Positions 16,221 to 24,509 of a stretch of 35,619 nucleotides of DNA are shown here, one piece after another. The notes under the pieces are model-generated. The model had not been told where the DNA came from, searched no databases, and saw only the letters and a program-made list of their open reading frames with translations. The stretch's first letter is position 1. Each line of letters begins with the position of its first letter. The translations under genes were made by a program, and so were the position numbers. The stretch is from the NCBI GenBank assembly GCA_017522945.1, contig JAFWXT010000054.1, positions 1 to 35,619 on the forward strand, read 5' to 3'. Source of the DNA: Clostridia bacterium (GTDB lineage Bacteria; Bacillota; Clostridia; Christensenellales; Borkfalkiaceae).

Positions 16221-17885
16221 ATGAAAAAATTAACCAAAAAAGCAATTTTATTGATTTTAGTTATTACTGCATTTAGCGCATTTTTAACTGCTTGTTCTAC
16301 TAAACATTTTCACGTATATGACTATGAAACAATAGTAGAGCCAACTTGCGCAAATTTGGGCATAAAGCGTGGGGTGTGCTCGTGTGGGGCAACGAAAGAG
16401 AAAAGCACTTCCGCTCTTAAGCATAAATATGAAAATGAAAAGTGTATCGTTTGTGGGGCAACTACAGAAGAATACTTTAATTTTACTCTTTTAAGCGATG
16501 ATACTTACGAAATATCGGCAAAAGACACCAATAATATACCAGTTGAGGTGGTTATTCCTTCAACCTATAAGGGCGAAGCGGTGACTTCTATTAAAGAAGA
16601 AGGATTTAAATCTTGCTATTCACTACACACAATTAAAATCCTTGATGGTGTAGAGTCAATTGGAAATAGCGCATTTCAGTCTTGTTATTATTTGAGAACA
16701 ATTATATTACCAAATAGCATAATCTCGATTGGCAATAATGCGTTCTATAATACTGCATATTATCAAGATGAGTCTAATATAGAAAACGGTATTTTATATA
16801 TTGGAAGAAATTTAATTTGTGCAAAATATATTACTTCTATACAAGGTGAATATAAATACTCTATCAAAGAAGGAACTTTTTTAATTGCTGATAAAGCTTT
16901 TTACAATCGTAGTTCAACTAAATACATAGAAATGCCAGATAGTTTAGTGTTAATTGGCAAAGAAGCGTTTTATGGTTGCAGTTCGTTAACTACGGTTGAA
17001 ATTCCAAATGGCGTAACTTCAATTGGTGACGGAGCATTTCAGGATTGTCGCTTGCTAACTACGGTTGAAATTCCAAATAGCGTAACTTCAATTGGTGACG
17101 GAGCATTTCAGGATTGTCCTTCATTAAAATCGGTAAAAATATCGGATAAAATAACTTCCATCGGTGACAGACTTTTTTATGGCTGTGGTTTGTTAACTGC
17201 GGTTGAAATTCCAAATAGCGTAACTTCAATTGGTTCTCGTGCGTTTTCATATTGCAGTAGTTTAACTTCGATTGAAATACCAAGTAGTGTAACGTCAATT
17301 AGTGACGGAGCGTTTTTTGATTGTCGCTTGCTTGTAAACGTAAACTATTTAGGAACGATAGATGATTGGGTTCAAATAAGTTTTAGTGGGAGTAATGCAA
17401 ACCCATTGCGTTATGCAAAACAATTAAATATAAATGGTGAACTTGTAACAAAAGTAAAAATAATAAGTGCAAAGCAAATATCTGATTACGCTTTTTACTG
17501 TTATGAAGCGTTGACTTCGGTAGAAATAGGAGATAACGTAAAGACTCTTGGCTCTAACGTTTTTAGAGGTTGTAAGTCACTATCTTCGGTTGTTATAGGT
17601 GATGGAATAACTTCAATTGGAAAGTACAGTTTTTACGATTGCAACTCATTAACATCTGTTGTATTAAGCAATAGTATAACGTCAATTGATGTTTATGCCT
17701 TTTATGGTTGTAATTTGCTTAGCAATTTATATTATAAAGGCAGTTCAAGTGAATGGTCTAATATTACTATTGCTAACTTTAATGCGCCCTTAACTAAATT
17801 GACAAAATATTATTATAGCGAAGGCGAGCCAACTGAAGAAGGTAATTATTGGCATTACGTTGATGGAGAGCCAACAAAATGGTAA
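16221..17885 (+). CDS. BspA-like LRR lipoprotein with Cys/His N-terminal module
   Basis: A 554-residue surface lipoprotein. The lipobox is FLTAC (C25). Residues about 28-85 form the short module seen at the start of many gut BspA-like proteins (HFHVYDYETIVEPTCANLG, CSCGA, LKHKYENEKCIVCG), probably a metal-binding fold. LRR_5 repeats of 23 residues fill the rest, e.g. VTSIGDGAFQDCRLLTTVEIPNS in near-identical tandem copies around 16975-17300. A segment at about 375-410 (YLGTIDDWVQISF) interrupts the repeats. The end, YWHYVDGEPTKW, is a common tail of such proteins. AAGGAAGG precedes the ATG. It probably mediates adhesion; the partner is unknown. Confidence 0.85.
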   Translation: MKKLTKKAILLILVITAFSAFLTACSTKHFHVYDYETIVEPTCANLGIKRGVCSCGATKEKSTSALKHKYENEKCIVCGATTEEYFNFTLLSDDTYEISAKDTNNIPVEVVIPSTYKGEAVTSIKEEGFKSCYSLHTIKILDGVESIGNSAFQSCYYLRTIILPNSIISIGNNAFYNTAYYQDESNIENGILYIGRNLICAKYITSIQGEYKYSIKEGTFLIADKAFYNRSSTKYIEMPDSLVLIGKEAFYGCSSLTTVEIPNGVTSIGDGAFQDCRLLTTVEIPNSVTSIGDGAFQDCPSLKSVKISDKITSIGDRLFYGCGLLTAVEIPNSVTSIGSRAFSYCSSLTSIEIPSSVTSISDGAFFDCRLLVNVNYLGTIDDWVQISFSGSNANPLRYAKQLNINGELVTKVKIISAKQISDYAFYCYEALTSVEIGDNVKTLGSNVFRGCKSLSSVVIGDGITSIGKYSFYDCNSLTSVVLSNSITSIDVYAFYGCNLLSNLYYKGSSSEWSNITIANFNAPLTKLTKYYYSEGEPTEEGNYWHYVDGEPTKW

Positions 17886-17888
17886 ACA

Positions 17889-17925
17889 AAAAAACGCTTG
17901 GGAATAAAAAGCCCAGGCGTTTTTA
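17889..17925 (+). terminator. Terminator of LRR lipoprotein
   Basis: AAAAACGCTTGGG/CCCAGGCGTTTTT stem (one G-U) ending in a T run. Confidence 0.85.
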
Positions 17926-17990
17926 GTTTGTGTTGTGCAACATTTTACCAGCATTTTGCTTTTTTTTCGTCATTCTGAGTCTCTGCGTTT

Positions 17991-18218
17991 GTCATTCTGA
18001 GCCTGTCGAAGAATCTCATTATTACCATAACTCAAGCGAAATATTTCGACTGACGCTCAATATGACGTTTTGAGACCTTTCGACTGACGCTCAAGGTGAC
18101 ACGCTATCGTCATTCTGAGCCTGTCGAAGAATCTCATTATTACCATAACTCAAGCGAGATATTTCGACTGACGCTCAATATGACGTTTTGAGACCTTTCG
18201 ACTGACGCTCAAGGTGAC
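17991..18218. repeat. Two tandem copies of a 110-bp palindrome-rich repeat
   Basis: Copies at 17991-18100 and 18109-18218 (period 118 bp) differ at a single base (AAGCGAAATA versus AAGCGAGATA). Each starts GTCATTCTGAGCCTGTCGAA and contains two inverted counterparts of the form TTTCGACTGACGCTCAA...GTGAC, so it can fold into alternative hairpins. Partial fragments lie on both sides (about 17969-17990 and 18226-18240). The unit resembles REP/MITE-like intergenic palindromes of the GTCATTCTGAG type. It fills almost the whole gap between the LRR gene and the minus-strand operon. Confidence 0.85.
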
Positions 18219-18230
18219 AATAAAGCACGC

Positions 18231-18770
18231 TCAAGGTAACAAATCAACGCTATTTGTAACTGAATAAGTGCCTATCTTGCCGGTTTTCGACGAGCCTATA
18301 ATAAATTTGTTTGCAGTTACCGATAACGGCAAAGTAATATTTTTAATCAAATTAAAAGCGGTTAAAATTTTGTTTTTGTCGTCATCTAAAAACAAAGTGG
18401 TGTGAAATTTAAAATCAAGATCGAAAGCGTGCTGAGTAATACCGTGCTTTTTTAAAAGAAGTTGGTCGATATCACTATGGATTTTATCAAGAATTTTATT
18501 TTGCTTCATTTTTATCCACACAATATTATTTTCAATTTCAATCCCATCAATTTCCACAAAAAAGGGCAGTAATGTTTTATAATAGTCGTTAAGGGTGTTT
18601 ATAACCGCCAAATGCTTATTATCATCAACAAAAAAAGAAATTTTAAGCGATATATGAAATGGCAAAGTAAAAGCCGAGTTTTTAAAGCCCAACTTTTGCT
18701 CGATTTCTTTTGCTTTTGGTAGTATGCTTTTTAGTTGGGTGTTTATATCAATCGCCGTCCAAATATACAT
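18231..18770 (-). CDS. 2H phosphoesterase (2'-5' RNA ligase superfamily)
   Basis: A 179-residue cytoplasmic protein with the two His-x-Thr/Ser motifs that define 2H phosphoesterases: FHISLKIS near residue 39 and FHTTLFL near residue 123, about 84 residues apart as in LigT/CPDase proteins. Members hydrolyse or form 2'-5' or cyclic phosphodiester bonds in RNA or nucleotides. It is the last gene of a three-gene minus-strand unit, 7 bp after the GyrI-like gene, and its AGGTGA ribosome site overlaps that gene's stop. The final residues and the stop fall in a fragment of the adjacent repeat (ACGCTCAAGGTAAC), so the C-terminus may have been altered by it. Confidence 0.75.
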   Translation of the reverse strand: MYIWTAIDINTQLKSILPKAKEIEQKLGFKNSAFTLPFHISLKISFFVDDNKHLAVINTLNDYYKTLLPFFVEIDGIEIENNIVWIKMKQNKILDKIHSDIDQLLLKKHGITQHAFDLDFKFHTTLFLDDDKNKILTAFNLIKNITLPLSVTANKFIIGSSKTGKIGTYSVTNSVDLLP

Positions 18771-18777
18771 AGTTCAC

Positions 18778-19149
18778 CTATACTTTTTTTTCGCACTTTT
18801 CGCGATAGTATTTTATAATGCAGTCGCCACCATTAAAAAAACTTTCTATTTCAAAGGTTAAAGCGCCCTTAGAATAAATTTCGTTATAAATTTGTTTTAA
18901 ATTATCGGTTTTGCCCTTTACGGTAACCCAACCGTCATCGGGTAAAGAAATAGTTAAATTATAACCATTAATATTGCCGTTTTTTAAACCGATAGCGTAT
19001 TCAATTTTTCCGTTATGCCACTTGTAGCCCAAGCCCAATAAATTTTCAAGCCCGTAAAGTGCTTCCATTTCATCCCAAAACGCGCCGATAGTATTATACT
19101 GATCTTCGTTTAAAAGCGAAAAAGTGCGAGTTATACCTTTAAAAATCAT
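18778..19149 (-). CDS. GyrI-like (AraC effector-binding) domain protein
   Basis: A 123-residue single-domain protein. IGAFWDEMEALYGLENLLGLGYKWHNGKIEYAIGL and the later DGWVTVKGKTDNLKQIYNEIY fit the GyrI/AraC_E_bind fold, a small-molecule-binding module found alone or fused to HTH domains. No DNA-binding part is present. It sits 11 bp after the isochorismatase-like gene and 7 bp before the 2H phosphoesterase, so it is co-transcribed. The ligand is unknown. Confidence 0.6.
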   Translation of the reverse strand: MIFKGITRTFSLLNEDQYNTIGAFWDEMEALYGLENLLGLGYKWHNGKIEYAIGLKNGNINGYNLTISLPDDGWVTVKGKTDNLKQIYNEIYSKGALTFEIESFFNGGDCIIKYYREKCEKKV

Positions 19150-19160
19150 AAGTCTATAAC

Positions 19161-19667
19161 CTAAATGATTTCAATTTGAACTGCCTTCATTGCGTTAAGA
19201 GCAGTTTGGTGGCTTTCGCTCGTTACACCCGCCGAGCAACAAGAGTGAACTGCAATAGGGGTTTCGGGAAAACTTGCTTTTAATATCATAGCGTTTGAAA
19301 TTACGCAAATATCTGTGCATAGCCCGCAAAGTTCAATTTTTTCAATAGGCAAATTAAAACTTTTTAATAGTTCGGGTAAATCAACGCTACCAAAGGTTGG
19401 TTTATCTATAACTGTTTTAACGTAAGGCAGTAACTCATCGCAAATTTGCCAGCCGTCGGTATTTTTAACGCAATGAATTACTGGCAAATTCTTGCCTTCT
19501 TGGGTGCTTAAGTAATTTTCAAAGTGTGTGTCGCGTGTAAAAATAACTTCGCCGTTAAAGCTTTTAACAAGGTTTACAACTCTATTTACTATTGCTTTTG
19601 CATGCTCACTGCCTAAGCTTCCCGAAATAAAATCATTTTGCATATCAACAACTATTAAATATTTCAT
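19161..19667 (-). CDS. Isochorismatase-family cysteine hydrolase, nicotinamidase-like
   Basis: A 168-residue cytoplasmic hydrolase with the catalytic triad in place: D8 (VVDMQNDF), K89 (IDKPTFGS) and C121 (LCGLCTDICV). D46 and H48 (RDTHFE) are candidate metal ligands. This pattern is closest to nicotinamidase-like members, which deamidate nicotinamide to nicotinate for NAD salvage, but other amide or carbamate substrates are possible. It is the first gene of a three-gene operon. GAGG lies 6 nt before the ATG. Confidence 0.82.
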   Translation of the reverse strand: MKYLIVVDMQNDFISGSLGSEHAKAIVNRVVNLVKSFNGEVIFTRDTHFENYLSTQEGKNLPVIHCVKNTDGWQICDELLPYVKTVIDKPTFGSVDLPELLKSFNLPIEKIELCGLCTDICVISNAMILKASFPETPIAVHSCCSAGVTSESHQTALNAMKAVQIEII

Positions 19668-19722
19668 AAAAAACCTCGCTATAAATTTTATTTTTTAATG
19701 AATTGTAACTTTTGTTATAATT

Positions 19723-19751
19723 ATTATATCACAAACCGAAATGCTTTACAA
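19723..19751 (-). promoter_or_regulatory. Promoter of the isochorismatase operon
   Basis: TTGTAA (19751-19746), 17-bp spacer, TATAAT (19728-19723) on the minus strand. Confidence 0.7.
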
Positions 19752-19854
19752 TATAATTAAGAACTATAAATAATTTATTTTTGATAATTTCTTGCCCGTT
19801 TTTCTTTTTAAAAATTTAAAAAAACAATAAAATTTCATTTTATTACACTTAAAT

Positions 19855-19883
19855 TTGACAAATTATGCTAAAAGTAGTATAAT
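19855..19883 (+). promoter_or_regulatory. Consensus SigA promoter of the secreted protein
   Basis: TTGACA (19855-19860), 17-bp spacer, TATAAT (19878-19883), a perfect match, divergent from the isochorismatase promoter. Confidence 0.88.
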
Positions 19884-19912
19884 CAAAAAAAACGGTTAGG
19901 AGGTAGTATTAT

Positions 19913-21331
19913 ATGAAATTGCGCGTAACTAAAATAATAACTATTCTTGCCGTTTTTCTAACTATTGTATCCGCTTCAGGTGTTTATGCCACTTGGTATT
20001 ATACTCACGGGGCAAATCCAGGCAATGGCGAAATACAAACGGGGCTTAATGATTTTTATTACGGCCCGCCCGAAACTATATATATTTCTAAGGTTGAAAT
20101 TGTTTCAAACTCTTCAAATATTACTAATTTAGTTCAAACCCCATCGTTACCAACAAAACTAATAGTATCGGCAAAAATAGGGGCTTCAAATAGTTCAATA
20201 ACCTATAAAATTACAGTACATAATAATACCGATATAACCTATTGGTATCTTGGAATAAGGCCAGAACCTGCCATACCCTCAAACTCGTTATTGGGAATAA
20301 GCGGTGGCATATCGATTACTACTAAAGACAAATTGCAAGATAGCGGTTACACATTTGATACAAAAGACTGGGTTCCCCCTCGTACTGAACGCGATTTTTA
20401 TGCAACTTATATTTTTGGTAATCTCGCAATCGGTGATATTACTACAATGGTTGATTTTCGGTTTGGCGTTCAAATGGATTCTGTTTACGATGGATTTTTA
20501 AAAATTCTTAATGATAAAATATCTAATAGCGGCTATAATTATTTAGCACAAGTGTTTAATGATAAATACGCTCAAACGGGTAGCGACGTTATAGCCAATG
20601 TGGGCGAGGAAAAGGAAATTTTTAACAATCTTTTCGGTGGCGATTTATACGTTGACGTAAACGGCGTTAAAACCCCCGTAACCGTAATGGTTCAGCGCAA
20701 GGACGTTGATGGAACGGCAAACGGCGATAGTTATAGTGGATCTGGTGCGCCAAGCGGTTGTGAGTATTCGCTTTATATTTCTATTCCTTCACAAAACGAA
20801 GGTGATAAAGCAACTGTTTATGCGGTATCCTACACCTGCAAAAATACGGGCGAAGATGCAGGAACATGGTATCAAATAGGTCAACTTTATGAGGGAACTG
20901 CAAACGTTTCCGATTACGGAGGGGTAGAAGACGGAGCGTTTGATGCAAATAGTTGGAAAGCAAGCCCAAAAGAATATAATCTTGGTAACGGACTTGTTTA
21001 TAAGGTTGGTTATCAACAAGGTAACCACTTTGAAATTATGAAGTCTCTTAGTGAGCTTATGTCGGCGCGTGACTCTGAATTTGGTAATAAGATAAACGGA
21101 AATCAATTATTTAAAAATGTTTATAACATAGTAAAAGCAAACCCAAATTCTCAAGATCCTGCAATCGTTAACCTTCGCAACGCTTGGAATGATATCGAGC
21201 CTTACTTTGTTATTTATAATAACGGTGGCACAATTTGGTATGATTCTAACAAGTGGACTCGTTCTGAAATATTGCCGTATATCGTACACCTTGCCGATGC
21301 TTACGATTATTATCTGCAAGTTCACGGCTAA
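19913..21331 (+). CDS. Secreted protein of unknown function with TasA/SipW-like signal
   Basis: A 472-residue exported protein I do not recognise. The N-terminus has a hydrophobic core (residues 7-22) and then SGVYATWYY, similar to the signals of TasA/camelysin-type biofilm proteins processed by SipW-like signal peptidases. Residues about 55-190 look like an immunoglobulin-like beta domain (ITYKITVHNNTDITYWYLGI). Residues 225-340 are Gly/Asp-rich, and the last 110 residues look helical. No sortase motif, lipobox or C-terminal anchor is seen. TAGGAGGTAG precedes the ATG. It is a monocistronic unit with a very strong promoter, implying abundant product. Confidence 0.6.
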   Translation: MKLRVTKIITILAVFLTIVSASGVYATWYYTHGANPGNGEIQTGLNDFYYGPPETIYISKVEIVSNSSNITNLVQTPSLPTKLIVSAKIGASNSSITYKITVHNNTDITYWYLGIRPEPAIPSNSLLGISGGISITTKDKLQDSGYTFDTKDWVPPRTERDFYATYIFGNLAIGDITTMVDFRFGVQMDSVYDGFLKILNDKISNSGYNYLAQVFNDKYAQTGSDVIANVGEEKEIFNNLFGGDLYVDVNGVKTPVTVMVQRKDVDGTANGDSYSGSGAPSGCEYSLYISIPSQNEGDKATVYAVSYTCKNTGEDAGTWYQIGQLYEGTANVSDYGGVEDGAFDANSWKASPKEYNLGNGLVYKVGYQQGNHFEIMKSLSELMSARDSEFGNKINGNQLFKNVYNIVKANPNSQDPAIVNLRNAWNDIEPYFVIYNNGGTIWYDSNKWTRSEILPYIVHLADAYDYYLQVHG

Positions 21332-21393
21332 AAAGTTAATTTTAATAAAATAAATATAACCTTATAGTTTTTAAAAATTTAATTTAACAAAAC

Positions 21394-21428
21394 AAAGAGC
21401 TAACCGCAATTTTTGGTTAGCTCTTTTA
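21394..21428. terminator. Bidirectional terminator
   Basis: AAAGAGCTAACC/GGTTAGCTCTTT, a 12-bp perfect stem between the convergent secreted-protein and ktrA genes, T-rich on both strands. Confidence 0.88.
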
Positions 21429-21446
21429 GATTGTTATTTTTAAAAT

Positions 21447-22097
21447 TTATTTTAGCTTTACTAACTTTGCGGTGTTTGCAATTACTATTAGGGTAGTATC
21501 GCCATCAAGTACTTGTTCGGGATTAACGGTAACGCTAACCTTTTCGCCTTTTTTAATAGCAACTATATTAAATCCATATTTCTTACGTAAATTTAATTCA
21601 ATAAGGTTTTTGCCAATCCATTCTTCTTTAACGTCGATTTCAACCATAGATACTTCCTTAGATAAAGAAATCATATCGATAAAGCCCGAACTTAATAAAT
21701 TTTTAGCAAGGCGCACGCCCGATTCGTTTTCGGGAAAAACTACTTGATCTGCTCCTACGCGAAGAAGTATTTTTTGTTGCATTTCATTAGCGCACTTTGC
21801 AATAACGTTTTTTGCGCCTGCTTCTTTGCAAAGAGTAACCGCCATTACGCTTGCTTCTAAATTGCTTGCCATACATATAATTACAGTATCAACGCTACCA
21901 ATTCCAAGTTTAGATATAACTTCGGCATCGGCCACGTCGGCGCATTTACAAACGGGCAAATATGCCGATGCATCGTTTACAATTTTTTGATTACTATCAA
22001 CGGCTATTACTTCCTTTCCGTTTTCAATAAGTTCTTTTGCTACCGCAATACCGTATCTTCCAAGACCAAGCACGGCGTAAGTTTTTTTATTTTTCAT
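21447..22097 (-). CDS. ktrA: KtrA, regulatory RCK subunit of K+ uptake
   Basis: A 216-residue cytoplasmic gating subunit of the Ktr potassium system. An RCK_N Rossmann domain starts with VLGLGRYGIAVAKEL (GxGxxG), then an acidic VDSN that ends strand 2 and binds NAD(H)/ATP, and KCADVADAEVISKLGIGSVDTVIICM. An RCK_C domain (residues about 135-216) is present, the part that binds cyclic di-AMP in relatives. It lies 11 bp after ktrB with AAAGGAG before its ATG, so the two are co-expressed. Confidence 0.92.
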   Translation of the reverse strand: MKNKKTYAVLGLGRYGIAVAKELIENGKEVIAVDSNQKIVNDASAYLPVCKCADVADAEVISKLGIGSVDTVIICMASNLEASVMAVTLCKEAGAKNVIAKCANEMQQKILLRVGADQVVFPENESGVRLAKNLLSSGFIDMISLSKEVSMVEIDVKEEWIGKNLIELNLRKKYGFNIVAIKKGEKVSVTVNPEQVLDGDTTLIVIANTAKLVKLK

Positions 22098-22108
22098 TTT
22101 TTTCTCCT

Positions 22109-23470
22109 TTATCCTATACTAATTTCTTCGATAGGATCTGAAATTACGTTTTGGCTTTCGTTTTTACTGCCAAGAGCAACAGCCAAAGAAATAGGGCCTA
22201 CTCTTCCAAAATACATTGTGGCAATTATAATAATTTTACCAAAAGTGTTTAAGCTTGAAGTTAAATTTCTTGATAATCCTACGGTTGCTGTTGCACTAAC
22301 GGCTTCATAAAGCGCGTCGAGTGCCGAACAATCGTTCGTCGCAACTAATAACAGGGTTGAAAGCGTGCATATAGATAAAAAAGTAACGACTACGGCAACT
22401 GCTTTTTTTATAGATGCTTCGGAGATGCTTCTATGAAATAAGCTTGCTCTATTTTTATTTTTTATAGTTGCTATTGCACAGCAAGCCAAAACCGCAACCG
22501 TTACCGTTTTAACACCGCCTGCAGTTCCTACGGGCGAGCCACCTATAAACATCAATATTATCGAAATCAAAGCGGTTGAGTCTTTTAAATTTTCTTGTGG
22601 AAGGGTAGCAAATCCAGCCGTTCTTGTGGTTACCGATTGAAAAAAACATACTTGAATTTTGTCAAATAAATTCATTGTTCCAACGGTTAAGGGGTTTGAA
22701 TATTCCAAAGCAAAAATAATTAGCCCGCCTACAAGTATTAAAACAAGGGTAAGAGTGATAGCTATTTTACTGTGTAACGTAAGGTGGCGGAATATTCTTT
22801 TGTTTTTTGAAGTGCGGTTTTTAAACACTCTTATAACGTCCCACCAAACAACGTATCCAAGCCCACCAAGTATGATAAGTAGTGAAGTAACGATATTTAT
22901 AAGCGGGTTAGTGGCGTAGTTTATAAGGCTATTTTCGCTAATTATATCAATCCCAGCGTTACAAAAAGCAGAAACCGAATTAAAAATTGAAATCCAAATA
23001 CCTTTTACTCCAAATTCGGGAATAAATACCAGCATATAAAGTAACGCGCCTATTCCTTCAATAATTAGCGTTCCCAATAGCACCTTTTTAATAAAACTGG
23101 TAAGCCCCGACATTGTGTTTAAATTAAAAGCGTCTTGAATAAGTAGCCTATCACTAATGCCCATTTTTTTATTGATTAAAAGCATTATGCCCGACATAAT
23201 GGTTATAATTCCAAGTCCACCTATTTGTATAAGAACCAAAATAACTATTTGACCGAATACGCTCCACGTTGAAATGGTAGGTAGAGTGACAAGCCCCGTA
23301 ACGCAAGTTGCGGTTGTTGCGGTAAATAACGCGTCGAGATAAGAAACGGTTATGCCATTTGCCCAACTGATAGGTAATGATAATAGCAAACTGCCAAGAA
23401 GTATTGTTATTAAAAAACTTAGCAAAATAATTTGCGTTGTAGATAATTTAATTTTTTTTGTTTTAATCAT
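22109..23470 (-). CDS. ktrB: KtrB, K+ transporter membrane subunit (TrkH family)
   Basis: A 453-residue channel-like K+/Na+ symporter subunit with four membrane-pore-membrane repeats. Selectivity-loop segments are TATCVTGL, SAFCNAGID, TRTAGFATLP and SATATVGLS, each with the key Gly. GGSPVGTAGGVKTVT precedes the intramembrane gate loop, and YFGRVGPISLAVAL is the family's last helix. It is first in the ktrB-ktrA operon, transcribed from a TTGACA promoter with a short leader containing a terminator-like hairpin. The ribosome site is weak (AGGT). Confidence 0.92.
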   Translation of the reverse strand: MIKTKKIKLSTTQIILLSFLITILLGSLLLSLPISWANGITVSYLDALFTATTATCVTGLVTLPTISTWSVFGQIVILVLIQIGGLGIITIMSGIMLLINKKMGISDRLLIQDAFNLNTMSGLTSFIKKVLLGTLIIEGIGALLYMLVFIPEFGVKGIWISIFNSVSAFCNAGIDIISENSLINYATNPLINIVTSLLIILGGLGYVVWWDVIRVFKNRTSKNKRIFRHLTLHSKIAITLTLVLILVGGLIIFALEYSNPLTVGTMNLFDKIQVCFFQSVTTRTAGFATLPQENLKDSTALISIILMFIGGSPVGTAGGVKTVTVAVLACCAIATIKNKNRASLFHRSISEASIKKAVAVVVTFLSICTLSTLLLVATNDCSALDALYEAVSATATVGLSRNLTSSLNTFGKIIIIATMYFGRVGPISLAVALGSKNESQNVISDPIEEISIG

Positions 23471-23521
23471 AAAAACAACCTATTTTATTTATTATAGGCA
23501 GTATTTTTTTTATATTGCCAT

Positions 23522-23564
23522 AAAAAACAAAAAGAACCAACCTCCCCTTCAGTCAGCTGGTCCC
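23522..23564 (-). terminator. Terminator-like hairpin in the ktrB leader
   Basis: On the minus strand GGGACCAGC pairs with GTTGGTTCT (several G-U) around a 14-nt loop and is followed by TTTTTGTTTTTT. It begins only about 10 nt after the predicted +1. It could attenuate ktrBA, or be the remnant of a palindromic repeat (CCTCCCCTTCAGTCAGC type). Confidence 0.5.
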
Positions 23565-23580
23565 TTAAATAATTTACTTA

Positions 23581-23609
23581 AGTGTAGCATATTAGTTTGT
23601 TTTTGTCAA
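23581..23609 (-). promoter_or_regulatory. Promoter of ktrBA
   Basis: TTGACA (23609-23604), 17-bp spacer, TACACT (23586-23581) on the minus strand. Confidence 0.65.
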
Positions 23610-23687
23610 GCGTTTATAAGTGTTTATATAAATAACACTTTTCGTCCTGCAAACAAGTTACAGCGATTGCTTAAAAGCGCAAATAAA

Positions 23688-24095
23688 TTATATCTCACTT
23701 AAAAAATATTTTAATTTAGTAGGGTCTTGGTTTTCTTGTAAAATTTCGGTGCTTTTTATTTCGTACGTTTTACAAGGCTGTAAATTTCCTTCTATAATAA
23801 AATTTTTAAAAAATAAAAATGGATGATACGTATATACTTCTTTTATAAAAAATGACACTTTACAAGATTTATCTAACCTTAAAAGGACAGTGCTATCGCT
23901 ATATCCCTTCCAAATTAAATTTGAGCCGATGCGAACTTCAACTTCACATAACTTATCTGCCTTCATTCCAGTAAAAAAGGGCGGAATTTTAACCTTTGTT
24001 AAGCTATCTAAGAAAAACAAATCGGCAGTATTTATATCGTTTAAACTTTCATTTGATATTTCACATCCGCAGTTTGGGCATTTGAGTGTTGGCAT
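23688..24095 (-). CDS. Zinc-ribbon protein of unknown function
   Basis: A 135-residue protein starting MPTLKCPNCGCEIS: only one CxxC pair of the ribbon is clear, so metal would be shared with C residues further on or with a partner. The rest (residues 35-135) looks beta-rich (VEVRIGSNLIWKGY, VLLRLDKSCKVSFFIKEVY) and may bind a ligand or form a small barrel. There is no signal peptide. I chose ATG 24095 (GGAG 10 nt upstream) over an in-frame ATG at 24152, because the latter reads through a terminator stem. I do not recognise the family. Confidence 0.55.
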   Translation of the reverse strand: MPTLKCPNCGCEISNESLNDINTADLFFLDSLTKVKIPPFFTGMKADKLCEVEVRIGSNLIWKGYSDSTVLLRLDKSCKVSFFIKEVYTYHPFLFFKNFIIEGNLQPCKTYEIKSTEILQENQDPTKLKYFLSEI

Positions 24096-24110
24096 CTTTA
24101 GTATACTCCA

Positions 24111-24140
24111 AATAAAAAATGCGGCTACCGAAGTAACCGC
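24111..24140 (-). terminator. Terminator stem just before the zinc-ribbon gene
   Basis: GCGGTTAC-TTCG-GTAGCCGC on the minus strand, a UUCG-type tetraloop, followed by ATTTTTTATT. It ends right at the ribosome site of the gene at 24095, so it ends an upstream minus-strand transcript or attenuates this gene. Confidence 0.7.
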
Positions 24141-24169
24141 ACAAAAGCACAAACTCCGATAGTCGCCAA

Positions 24170-24322
24170 ACTAACTTTACGTGAAATAGGTGTAACCATA
24201 ATTACATAAATGGAATTTGTGTTTTTTCAAATTTCAATAAAGTAATTATGGCAAAAATAGGCATAAATATTCTACTAAAAATAAAATACACCCAAATATT
24301 CACGAATATTAAGTTAGTTTGG
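24170..24322. repeat. 150-bp imperfect inverted-repeat element, MITE or structured RNA
   Basis: The ends GCCAAACTAACTT (about 24170) and AAGTTAGTTTGGC (to about 24322) are perfect 13-bp inverted repeats. Nested inside are CGTGAA/TTCACG, GGTGTA/TACACC, CCATAATTAC/GTAATTATGG and GAATTTG/CAAATTT. The whole element folds as one branched stem. I see no clear target-site duplication and no ORF. Confidence 0.65.
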
Positions 24323-24452
24323 CAAAAGTATTATATCACTAATTTAAATAAAAATCAAGGGGGATAGCAAAAAAATATAATTAAAATTATTGCATAAATT
24401 TACTAATAATTATCACTTTTGATTTAACTGTCAAGAAAAATTGATTGTTGAA

Positions 24453-24481
24453 TTGACAACTTTACTACATAATGTTATAAT
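24453..24481 (+). promoter_or_regulatory. Consensus SigA promoter of the beta-glucosidase
   Basis: TTGACA (24453-24458), 17-bp spacer, TATAAT (24476-24481). An inverted TTGAC/GTCAA pair (about 24428-24434 and 24453-24457) brackets the upstream region and could be an operator. Confidence 0.85.
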
Positions 24482-24509
24482 AATTTTGCTCTAAAGGAGG
24501 CGTATTATT

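Noticed and set aside
23471..23580. Cyclic-di-AMP (ydaO) riboswitch before ktrBA
   Set aside because: The leader is too short and lacks the conserved ydaO segments; only a small hairpin is visible.
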